NCBI GenBank assembly: GCA_001724265.1
Contig: MEDY01000004.1
Span: forward strand, 124,001 to 188,000
Length of the DNA stretch: 64,000 nt
From: Rhizaria sp. SCN 62-66
Lineage: Eukaryota > Rhizaria, unplaced
Reading direction: 5' to 3'
Positions 35,483 to 44,600 of the stretch are shown piece after piece; position 1 is the stretch's first letter, and each line of letters begins with the position of its first letter. The notes beneath the pieces were generated by a model. That model saw only the letters and a list, made by a program, of their open reading frames with translations, was not told the origin of the DNA and did no database searches. A program made the translations under genes and the position numbers.

Positions 35483-38400
35483 ATGAACAAGAGCGCCTTC
35501 TTCGAGCCCTATCGCGCTCTCGGGTTCGTCACCGACTCCACCCCGTTTGACCTCCGGCGCCTGGGTCAGGAGAATATGATTACAGTTGCCACGGGAAAGT
35601 CTTGGCAGCTCTTTAACTGCGAGCGCCTGCGGTTGACGCTTGTCGCGCCGCAGCGCGAGCAGCAGATCGCGGCCATCGCGAGCATCCGCGAGGCCACCTT
35701 CACCGCCGTCGGCTCTGAGATCGTCATTTGGAAGCGCACACACGAGGTCACGCGTCTGCGTCCTCCGCAGGGTGGCGCTATCGTGCGTTTGATGGCCATC
35801 GGCACGACGTTACTCTCTCTGTCGGCCGACATGCATCTCTACGTGTGGGACTTTTCCACGTTTCGCGCCCTGCTGTCGAGCGCCGAGATCAGCGACGCCA
35901 TTACCGACGCCGAGGCCGAGACCTCCGCCGCACCCGCCAAGGGCGACGTGGGCCACCGCGCTGATGCGCCGCTGTTCCCGTCGCGCTCGCTGTCCCCATC
36001 GTCGCACATCCACTTCCCGCGCCCGATTGAGGCCCCCGGCGCGACCGTCACGGCGCTGGTGCACCCGCAGACGTACCTCAACAAGATTGTCGTTGGCTGG
36101 TCCACGGGCGCGCTGGAGCTGTGGAACATCCGCACGGGCGCGATGGTGCACCGCTTCCGCAACGTGGACGCGCTCACGGACGACGCGGCCGCGCCCGCCA
36201 AGGCGCTGGGCGCGCTGCAGGACGACTACGGCGCCGAGCGCGCGCGCCTCCAGGGCCTGGGCGCGCTGCCGCCCGCGGCCGTGACTGCGCTAGCTAAGTC
36301 GCCCGCCGTGGACGTCATCGCTGTGGGGCGCGCGTCGGGCGCGATCGTGCTGTTCAACCTGCGCGTGGACCAGCCGATCCACTGCTTCACCCAGGCCGAC
36401 GGGCCCGTGTCTGCGCTGTCGTTCCGCTCCGACGGCCACGCCTTCCTCGCCTCAGGCTCGCCCGCCGGCAACATCACGCTCTGGGACCTCAAGGCGCGCC
36501 GCCTGCACTCGACGCTGCGCGGCGCGCACCAGGCCGCCGTGACCGCGCTGGCGTTCCTGCCGCAGGAGCCGCTGCTCATCTCCTCGGGTGGCGACAACGC
36601 CGTGCGCCAGTGGGTTTTCGACCAGAACGACCACTCAGGCCGCCAGCTCCGCGTCCGCGCGGGCCACTCGGCGCCGCCCGCCGTGCTGCAGTTCTACGAC
36701 GAAAAAGTCGTGCTGTCGGCCGGAAACGACCGTGCGCTGCGCCTCTTCCACCTCGTGCGCGACCAGCAGACGGCCGAGTTCTCCCAGGGCGCGCTCGAGC
36801 GCCAGGCGCGGCAGCAGGCGCGCTCCGTGGCCGACCTGCGCGCGCCGCGCGCAACGGCGCTGGCGTGCTCCAACGTGCGCGAGCGAGACTGGGTGAACGT
36901 GCTGACTGCGCACCAGGGCGACGCGGCGGGGCTCACGTGGAGCTACGAGAACAAGCGTATGGGCGACTGCAAGCTCGTCAACACCAACGCGCTGCGCACG
37001 GCGCCCGCCACGGCCGTCGCCATTTCGGCGTGCGGCCACTACGGCCTCACCGGCTCCGCCGACGGCCGCGTCGAACGCTACAACATGCAGTCCGGGCTGT
37101 ACCGCGGCCGCTACGGCCGCGCGGCGCACGCCAACGAGTCGCAGCAGGCGCAGGTGACGGCCGCGCGCGCCGACGCAGCGGCCGCGCGTCTGGCAGCGAC
37201 GCAGCACCAGCGCGAGCGCGCGGCGGTGCGCGCGGCGACGGGCAAGCTGGCGACGACTCTGTTCGGCGACGTGCACACAGGCGCCGTCACGACACTCTAC
37301 TCGGACGCCATCAACACGCGCGTCATCTCGGGCTCGCTCGACGGCACCGTGCGCTTCTGGGACTTTTCTACCTTCGGCTCGCTGGGCGTGCTGGGGCTGG
37401 GCAGCCCCGTGGCGCTGGGCGCGTACAACGCCGAGTCGGCGCTGCTGGCAGCCGTGACGGACGACCTGCGCGTGCACGTCATCGACACTGAGGCGCAGCG
37501 CACCGTGCGTCGCTTCCGTCTCGGCGCGCGCGCCACGTCGGCGGCCTTCTCGCCCGACTCGCGTGTGCTCGTCGTGGCGCAGGCCAACGGCGAGGTGCGC
37601 GTGTTCGACCTCTCCACGGGTCGACTCGTCGACTGGTTCACCTTCCTGCGCCCCGTCGTCTCGCTGGCTTTCTCGCCCAAGGGCGACTTCCTCGCCACCG
37701 CGCACGTGGGCTCATTGGGCGTGTACCTGTGGGTGAACCGCTCGTACTTTTCGCACCAGTTCCTAGGCCTCTCGGTCCCGCACAAGCCCGTGGCGATGGA
37801 GCTGGCCACCACGGCCGCCTTCAGCAACGACGACGCCGAGATGGCCGCCGTCACCGACGCAGAGGCCCGCCGCGCCGCCGCCAAGGCCGCCGCGTCCGCC
37901 CGTGTCAAGCGCACCGCCTCGGGCAAGAGGACCGGTGGCTCCAAGCGCGCCCGCAAGGCCGACGGTGCCCCGTCTTCTTCCGAGGACGACGAGGAGGGCG
38001 ACGAGTCTGGCGACGACGAGGACGAGGACGGTGAGGAGGAGGAGGGCAACGAGGAGTTCGACGCGGTCCAGTTCGCGGCGCAGAACCCCGTGGACCCGGT
38101 GCAGATGCGCTCGGATGTGTGGGGCGAGATGCTCACACTCTCCGGGCTGCCCGCCGCCAAGTGGCAGCAGCTGTCGATGCTCGACCTGGTGCGCGCGCGC
38201 AACAAGCCCGTGCAGACGGCCAAGGCGCCCGTGCAGGCGCCCTTCTTCCTCTCCGTCGTCTCGGGCGTGCGCGAGAGCGAGTTCGACGTCACGGCGCTGC
38301 GCCAGAAGCTCAAGGAGGAGGCCGAGGCCGACGAAGCCTCCGCGCTGGCGCGCGTGCTGCGCGGCACGGCGAGCGAGGACCAGGCGCTCGCGCAACTGTG

Positions 38401-38989
38401 CGGCCGCGTGCCCTCGACCGCGCGGGCCTTCCCGGCCTTTGCGCGCGCCGTGCGTGAGCGCCAGGCCCACGCCAAGCGCGCGGCGGCGCTGCTCGCGGGC
38501 GAGGAGGTGGACGAGGCCGCCGAGGAGGAGGCGCTGCGCGCGCAGATGGCCGAGGAGGAGGAGCTCATGCAGAACGGCGGCGGCGACGCCGACGAAGACG
38601 CCGACGACGCCGACGCCGGCGGCGAGGATGACATGGCTGCCGTGGACGAGGTGACGACCTTCCTGGCGTCGATGACCCCCGCGGACGTGGACGCCGAGCT
38701 CCGCTCGCTCGCGCTGGGCGAGGGCGCGCCCGAGGAGCTCCCGCGGCTCTTCTCCGTGCTCCGCTTCCTCCGGCTTGCCGTGGCGCGCAAGCGCGACTAC
38801 GAGTTCGTGCAGGCCGTGGCGCACCTGTTCCTGCGCGTGCACGCCGAGGCCATCATGGCCAACCCGGAGCTGGCGGACGAGGCCGCCGCGCTGGGGCTCG
38901 TGCAGCGCCGCGTGTGGCGCCACCTGGAGCAGTTCTTCAACTCATCCATCTGCATGCTCTCATACGTCTGCAATATCCAACAGATCTGA
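35483..38989 (+). CDS. UTP21: UTP21/WDR36, U3 snoRNP (SSU processome) WD-repeat protein
   Basis: 1168 residues, stop TGA. Utp21/WDR36 is a tandem double-propeller protein of the UTP-B subcomplex, needed for early 18S pre-rRNA processing in the nucleolus. The N-terminus FFEPYRALGFVTDSTPFDL matches the family start (PFR.LG..). WD units follow across about residues 15-780, such as ITLWDLKAR, VRQWVFDQN, VRFWDFSTF, VRVFDLSTG and LYLW-like VYLWVNRS. A Lys/Ser and Asp/Glu-rich insertion lies at about 820-860. The C-terminal Utp21 domain (about 865-1168) has PFFLSVVSG and ends with FLRFLRLAVARKRDYEFVQA and LFLRVHAE motifs. An in-frame Met seven codons upstream (35462) is an alternative start. Length is somewhat above the usual 900-950. 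Confidence 0.93.
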   Translation: MNKSAFFEPYRALGFVTDSTPFDLRRLGQENMITVATGKSWQLFNCERLRLTLVAPQREQQIAAIASIREATFTAVGSEIVIWKRTHEVTRLRPPQGGAIVRLMAIGTTLLSLSADMHLYVWDFSTFRALLSSAEISDAITDAEAETSAAPAKGDVGHRADAPLFPSRSLSPSSHIHFPRPIEAPGATVTALVHPQTYLNKIVVGWSTGALELWNIRTGAMVHRFRNVDALTDDAAAPAKALGALQDDYGAERARLQGLGALPPAAVTALAKSPAVDVIAVGRASGAIVLFNLRVDQPIHCFTQADGPVSALSFRSDGHAFLASGSPAGNITLWDLKARRLHSTLRGAHQAAVTALAFLPQEPLLISSGGDNAVRQWVFDQNDHSGRQLRVRAGHSAPPAVLQFYDEKVVLSAGNDRALRLFHLVRDQQTAEFSQGALERQARQQARSVADLRAPRATALACSNVRERDWVNVLTAHQGDAAGLTWSYENKRMGDCKLVNTNALRTAPATAVAISACGHYGLTGSADGRVERYNMQSGLYRGRYGRAAHANESQQAQVTAARADAAAARLAATQHQRERAAVRAATGKLATTLFGDVHTGAVTTLYSDAINTRVISGSLDGTVRFWDFSTFGSLGVLGLGSPVALGAYNAESALLAAVTDDLRVHVIDTEAQRTVRRFRLGARATSAAFSPDSRVLVVAQANGEVRVFDLSTGRLVDWFTFLRPVVSLAFSPKGDFLATAHVGSLGVYLWVNRSYFSHQFLGLSVPHKPVAMELATTAAFSNDDAEMAAVTDAEARRAAAKAAASARVKRTASGKRTGGSKRARKADGAPSSSEDDEEGDESGDDEDEDGEEEEGNEEFDAVQFAAQNPVDPVQMRSDVWGEMLTLSGLPAAKWQQLSMLDLVRARNKPVQTAKAPVQAPFFLSVVSGVRESEFDVTALRQKLKEEAEADEASALARVLRGTASEDQALAQLCGRVPSTARAFPAFARAVRERQAHAKRAAALLAGEEVDEAAEEEALRAQMAEEEELMQNGGGDADEDADDADAGGEDDMAAVDEVTTFLASMTPADVDAELRSLALGEGAPEELPRLFSVLRFLRLAVARKRDYEFVQAVAHLFLRVHAEAIMANPELADEAAALGLVQRRVWRHLEQFFNSSICMLSYVCNIQQI

Positions 38990-39179
38990 GCATGACTGCG
39001 CGCGCGTATTTGCACACTGTTTGCTCTTTCTCTTTCAATCTCGTTGCTCTGTGTCTTTCATTCTCTTCGATGGGAGCTGTTTGACTCATCTGGCCGGGGC
39101 CGCCGCTGTTACATAAGATCTCACTAACCGTTCATATTATTAATATCTTCAATTGTCCATAGCGTCAATACAAATAAGC

Positions 39180-39185
39180 TTTATT
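39180..39185 (-). terminator. Candidate poly(A) signal of the methyltransferase gene
   Basis: AATAAA on the minus strand, 78 nt beyond the TGA at 39263, in AT-rich sequence. Confidence 0.4.
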
Positions 39186-39227
39186 ACTAAGTAACCCATT
39201 GTTAGATTTTTGAAATCCAACAAATTA

Positions 39228-39257
39228 TACTTACGCTTATTTAAATAAGCGTAAGTA
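39228..39257. repeat. Perfect 30-bp palindrome between convergent genes
   Basis: Arm TACTTACGCTTATTT followed directly by its exact reverse complement, centred at 39242/39243. It starts five bases beyond the stop codon of the methyltransferase gene and lies in the shared 3' region with UTP21. It may form a hairpin in both transcripts or act as a dyad protein site. Confidence 0.95.
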
Positions 39258-39262
39258 CAATT

Positions 39263-41242
39263 TCATTTAGAACTGGCGCTGCTATCACCGTTGTGCATCG
39301 GCTTAGCTTCGCGTACAGTCATGCCACCCTTGACCGCACCGACCCCAGCCCCCGTAGCCCACGTGCTCCTCTTGTCCGCTGCGCCACCGTCGACACTGCC
39401 GCTCTGCCCACTGGCGGCACCGGCAGCAACCTGGAGATTGCGCTTGCCCTTCGCGCGCAGCTTCTCGTGCCGTTGCAGCACCTTGTTGGTAAGCACTGGC
39501 GCTGCCACAAGTGCAAAGGCCACGACGCGGGCCACGTGCGGATCGCTGGGCACTGGAACCTCCACCAAAGCACGCACGATGTCGCCCTGTCGCACAGTGC
39601 CACCGAGATAATGGATCTCGTCACCCATATACGCGTCCAGATCTGGAGCAGCGGCACTCAAAGCTGACGCAGCCGTTGTGGACTCAACTGATGCCGTTAC
39701 GCCAATGGTAACGGGCGCCACTGCGGTTGTCGCAGCAGTGGTGGCAACAATTGACGGCGGTGCTGCGTTGGGGAAGAGCGCGGGGTACATGGCCACGTAG
39801 CGGGCTTCGTCAAACACGCCGCGCGCAAGCATCAGCACGATGTCCGCCGCGCCCCCCAGCTCCGCACGCGTGGCCGTGCTGGGAGCCGTACGCTCCGACT
39901 GGAGACCAAAGAAGAACAGTCCACGGCCGCGTCGCGATCGCGTCACTACACGACCCTGAACGCACACAATCTCAGATTTACGATCGCTAGCACTTGCGCT
40001 TGCTAACTCCACTGGATGTGCGGACTGCGTGATGTTGTCAGTGCTTGTGCTCGCGTCAGTATTGCTGTTCTCGTGATCGTTACGGGCAACACGTGTGCAA
40101 TAACGCGCTTTAAACTCGCATGCGTTCAGCGGGGCTTCGAGCCCGCTCCATGCAGCAGCTGCGTCCGCAGTCACCGCTGTCGCAGCATCTATGTTGGAGC
40201 TCGCGGCTGTTGTATCAGCGTTAGGAAGCGCGGCAGTGCGGACTGCAAGCAGCATCTTGCGCAGTGTGTTGTTGCGTTCTTCTGTCGCCTGCAGTGACGT
40301 ATAAACGTGACGGATCAGCGCAACACCCTCAACAACAGGACCAGTCTTTGCAGTCATATCAGCAGTCGAGCCGGCGCCAGCTGGCGGTGCGGGCTTGATG
40401 CAAACATGTGCATAGTCAACGTTAACCTTGTGCGCACTAATCAAACCACCGTTCCCACCGCGTAGAGGCGCAGACTCGTCGTCCTCATCACCATGGGCAG
40501 AGTTATTATCGTCGACATCGGCCTTACTCTGTACCTGTGCTCGACCATCATCTCGAGCAGAGTCAGTAGAGCTGTTCGACGTCGCCGAGCGCAAGGCTGC
40601 AGTAGCGACGCCACTTGAGTTGGCACCAGGCACGCGCAGAGGCGCGTCCCCGCCGCGCCGGACGACCTTGGGCGCGAGCACATGCCATTCCGCTGTGTAC
40701 AGGAAGCGCGGGCGGCGGCGCGGCGTCACCACGACGAAGCGCCCCTCGGGCCGCAGCACACGCTGCACGTGCGCCAGCATCCCGGCCAGCAGCAGCGGCC
40801 CGTCACGGGTGCGCGAACGGAACTGCAGTGTGTCGCTGGTGTGTTTATCGATGACGGCATCGAAAGATGCGTCTGCATAGGCGGACATGTCAGTGACATC
40901 ACTCACTTCCCAACGGATTTCAGGGTGCGACTGAGCGTGGCGGCGCGCCATGTCATCAGTGACCACAGATGAGATGTCAGTGCAGGTGATTCGACGCAAC
41001 CCGCGCTCGTAGAGCACGATGGGCAAACGCGAGCGGCCGGAGCCGACGAGGAGGATGTCGTGCTCAGGCCGCAGCCAGTCCAGCACTCCCGTCGCACACA
41101 CGTCCTCGGCGTCCACCATCCAGTCATAGTACCCATCCGCCATGTACTCCGCCTCGCTAGGCTCGCCCGCGGTCTTTGCAGCCGCATCCTCACTCCCTGT
41201 CTGAAATTGGTCGTCCCAGTACTTCGACTGCTTCTCCGCCAT
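39263..41242 (-). CDS. Class I SAM methyltransferase of the METTL13/EEF1AKMT4 type with an extra C-terminal region
   Basis: 659 residues, stop TGA. The N-terminal about 210 residues are a seven-beta-strand SAM-dependent methyltransferase. YWDDQF opens the domain. Motif I is ILLVGSGRSRLP (63-74), with the first and third glycines in place. The acidic residue after strand 2 is in TDISSVV (89-94). SFDAVIDKHTSDTL (127-139) parallels the DKGTLDAL segment of the EEF1AKMT4/METTL13 family, which methylates eEF1A lysines. LRPEGRFVVVTPR follows. A later VNVDYAHVCIKP strand resembles the domain's C-terminal beta hairpin. From about 300 on, sequence is low-complexity with isolated structured pieces (for example YLGGTVRQGDIVRALVEVPV) that I do not recognise. 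eEF1A as substrate is inferred from family similarity only. Head-to-head with the gene at 41658. Confidence 0.78.
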   Translation of the reverse strand: MAEKQSKYWDDQFQTGSEDAAAKTAGEPSEAEYMADGYYDWMVDAEDVCATGVLDWLRPEHDILLVGSGRSRLPIVLYERGLRRITCTDISSVVTDDMARRHAQSHPEIRWEVSDVTDMSAYADASFDAVIDKHTSDTLQFRSRTRDGPLLLAGMLAHVQRVLRPEGRFVVVTPRRRPRFLYTAEWHVLAPKVVRRGGDAPLRVPGANSSGVATAALRSATSNSSTDSARDDGRAQVQSKADVDDNNSAHGDEDDESAPLRGGNGGLISAHKVNVDYAHVCIKPAPPAGAGSTADMTAKTGPVVEGVALIRHVYTSLQATEERNNTLRKMLLAVRTAALPNADTTAASSNIDAATAVTADAAAAWSGLEAPLNACEFKARYCTRVARNDHENSNTDASTSTDNITQSAHPVELASASASDRKSEIVCVQGRVVTRSRRGRGLFFFGLQSERTAPSTATRAELGGAADIVLMLARGVFDEARYVAMYPALFPNAAPPSIVATTAATTAVAPVTIGVTASVESTTAASALSAAAPDLDAYMGDEIHYLGGTVRQGDIVRALVEVPVPSDPHVARVVAFALVAAPVLTNKVLQRHEKLRAKGKRNLQVAAGAASGQSGSVDGGAADKRSTWATGAGVGAVKGGMTVREAKPMHNGDSSASSK

Positions 41243-41657
41243 GCGTTGTGCGAGCTTCGCATATGCCTCTGGGCTAGGCTAAGTCATCACGCCCCTGCAA
41301 AGAATAAGATTAAATTCAAAAGGAAAATTGCGTTAGCACACGCATACTTATCGTTTTAACGACAACTGTGATACATATATGATGAGATTATTCGAATAGG
41401 CGAAATACGGTGAGGTGCAGACTGAGGACCCAGTCAAGCGACACTAGCATTTGCACAAATGTTGTGTGTGCGCCATCTATAAACCGTCAAACGTGTGCAG
41501 CATTTGAACCAATAATATAAATAGTATCTTCACTTATTTTCCCTTTTTAATACTCACTAAGCACTTATACCTGGCCCTGTTGCGAACTCCTTAGCTTTTC
41601 CGTTTGCTGTTTCCAACCGTTAGCAATTAGCACTGAGGCACCCCTGCTCTTCGTGCC
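41243..41657. promoter_or_regulatory. Divergent promoter region
   Basis: About 415 bp, AT-rich, between the methyltransferase ATG (-) and the ATG at 41658 (+). No coding potential and no clear motif. Confidence 0.4.
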
Positions 41658-44600
41658 ATGTCGCAGCTTCGTGCGGCCCGTCGCACTCGCGACAGCGACT
41701 CTGACCCAATTGAAAAGGAGCTCCGCGCCGCCCAGCGCGAGCGTGAATCTATTTCCGCCCACCTGGCTGAGGTGGAGGCGCGTGTCAAGAAGGAGGAAGA
41801 GCAGCGCCGCGCTTCTGCCTCTCTATTGTCGCGTGACTTTGCCTACCACGAGAGTGTCGCACGCTCACGCTTCCCCATGGCCGTCCCTATTAACGTGCCA
41901 ACCAACAACCTTGAGCTCAGCTCTACTCTTGCCACTGTCGGCGCCGCCGCGCGCCGCAGCCCGGCCGCCTCCCCGCATCGCTCTTCCGCAGCCGCGACCA
42001 ACCGCGCCGCGCCGGTCTCCGCGCGCGCGCCCGTGCCGGCTCCGCGCGTGCCCATGGCCTTTGCGGTTACACAGACGGACCGCTCGTCGCCGCTGCTCGG
42101 CCCCACGCCCGCCAGAGAGCCCGTTGCCTCCGCCGCAACCGTTTCTGTGCTGACTGAGACGGAGCCCTCGCAGCCACAGTCGCCTCTGCGGCCCTCCGCC
42201 CCGGCTACGGCCGCGCCCGCCGTGGCGTCCCCCCGCAACGCCGCGGCCGCGCAGCGCCCCGGCACCGCACGCCGCCGCGCGGGCACGGCTGCAGCGGCAT
42301 CGAAGCCGCGCGCCAAGAGCCGCCAGGCCGCGCGCCGCGCCACAGCCGTAGCGCCCGCTGCGGCGCCCGCTGCGGTGACGCCGGCTGGCGGGCAGGCGCA
42401 GGCGCAGTGTCAGACAATGTACCAGATGCAGGACGACGCCACTGAGGCCGCTGAGACCGACGCGGAGGCCGACGCCGAGGCGGACACCGAGGCAGACGAG
42501 CACAAACAGGCTCAATTCCCGCAACAGTGCGAGCTCGCGCTCTGTGACGAGGACCCCGACGCTACAATGGCCGCCGACTGCGCCGCCGCCGCTGCCGAAG
42601 AGCTTTGCGCTGACGCGGACGCCGACGCAGAGCCCACAGAGCCCGCCGAGCCTGCCGAGCGGTTCGACTGGGACGGCCCCGCGTTCGCGGCCGCGGCGGA
42701 GGCCGAGGCGGCCGAGCGCGAGGAGGCGGCGCGCCGCGCGGCGGACCCGGCGGCGTGCGCAGGACTTGTGATCACGCAGGTGCGCCACACCGCCAGCATT
42801 GCTGACTGCGACGCTGACTGCGACAGCGAAGGCGACGCGGATAGCGACGGCGGCGGCTTTGATGCGGGGCAGAGGTAGCACGCTGCGCTGGTGCTGAGTA
42901 TGCAGGGAGGCGAGACAGAGGCGCGGTCCCAGGGCCAGGAAGCGTACGCGCTGTCATCCTGCCACGTCGTCTCGCTCACCCCACTCGACTCACACGAAGA
43001 CATCGTTGACAACAGCGTGAAGTACACTAATGTGGAAGTCGCACCTGCAGTCGACCCGGCCGCAGTGGCCGCCGCTGCCGAGGCCGCCGCAGCCGCTGTG
43101 GCGCCCGCCGTGGCTGCCGCAGTAGAGGCCGTAAGCGCGCTTGAGGCGGCGCAGCAGCAGGCGCGCGAGGAAGAGGCTGCTCGCGCGCGCCGCGAGGAGG
43201 CCAAGGTCAAGGCCGAGTCGCGCGCACTACGGGCGCAGCTCGCGCAGCAGTTTGCAGCGCAGAAGGCCGCGTTTGCACAGCAGCAGCGCGAGCAGTTGGA
43301 CGAGCTTGTCGCTGCCTCAGCTGCAGCTGCCGCGCATCAGCAACAGCAGGCGCAGCAACAGGCGCAACAACAAGCGCAGCAGCAGGCTTTGGAGAGCGCT
43401 GAGGAGCGCGAGGAGCGCCGCGCGCGTCTGCGGGCGTTCGAAGAAGAGCGTGCGCGGCTTGAGCGTGAGCGCGATGCCATGCTGCGCCGCGAGTCAGAGG
43501 CGCGCGTTGCCGCAGCCGACGCGGCGGCCGCTACGGCTGAGGCTGAGCGCCGCGCCGCCGTTGCCGAGCAAAATGCCGTCGCCGCCGCCACGCGCGCTGC
43601 GGAAGCCGCTGAGGCTGTTGCCGCCGAACGCGCCACGGCCGCGCAGGCTGAGCGCGCGCGTGCCGCTGCTGAGAGCCGCGCTGCTGAGACAGCGGCGCAG
43701 GCGGCGGCTGAGCGCGCGGCCGCGGCTGCGGAGCGGGCCGCGCTCGAACGGACCATGTCTGCGGCGGCCAACGAGCGCGTGGCCGCCGAGCTCGCCGCAG
43801 CCGAAGCCGCGGCCTCGCGCAGGCTGGCCGCCGCGCGCACCGCGGCGGCCGAGCGTGTGGCCGCTGAGCGCATCGCGGCAGAGCACCGCGTAGCCGACAG
43901 GGTTGCAGAGGAGCGCCGCGCTGCCGACGCGCGCGCCGCTGCTGCCGCGGCTGCTGCTGAGGAGGCGAACGCCAAGGAGCGCGCTCAGGCTGAGGCGGCA
44001 CGCGTGGCCGCTGCGGTCGCCGCAGAGCAAGCGCACGAAGCGCGTGCACGCGAAGCTGAGGCGGCGGAGGAGGTTCGTGCTGAGCGCGCGCGCGCCGCCG
44101 ATGCTGAGTTTGCAGCGGCACGCGCGCGCGAAGTGGCCCTGCAGCAAGTGCTTGCGATCGAGCAGGCCCGCGAGGTCGAGCGCGAGCAAGAGCGCGCTGA
44201 GCGCGAGCAAGAGCGCGCTGAGCGCGAGGCTGTCCGCGAGGCCGACGCGGTGGAGCGTGCAGCGCAGCGCGCGGCGGAGCGCGAAGAGGCCGATGCGCGC
44301 GAGCAGCAGCGTGATGAGCAGCGCGCACACGAGCGCGCTGCACGGGAGGCTGAGCGTGTCGCGCGGGACGCAGAGCGCGACGAGCGCGAGCGCGCCGACC
44401 GCGAGCAGCTCGAGGCTGAGCGCGCTGCTGCAGCCGCTGAGCGTGAGACCGCGGCTACTGAGCGCGCCGCTGCGGCTGCGGACCGTGCCGCGGCGGTTGA
44501 GGCTGAGCGCGCGCGGCTTGCTGCGGTCCGTGGGCTGGCGCAGGAGCTGGGCGCGTTGCGTGAGCAGTTCAGCGCACACTCTGCAGAGGCGCTTGCGCGC

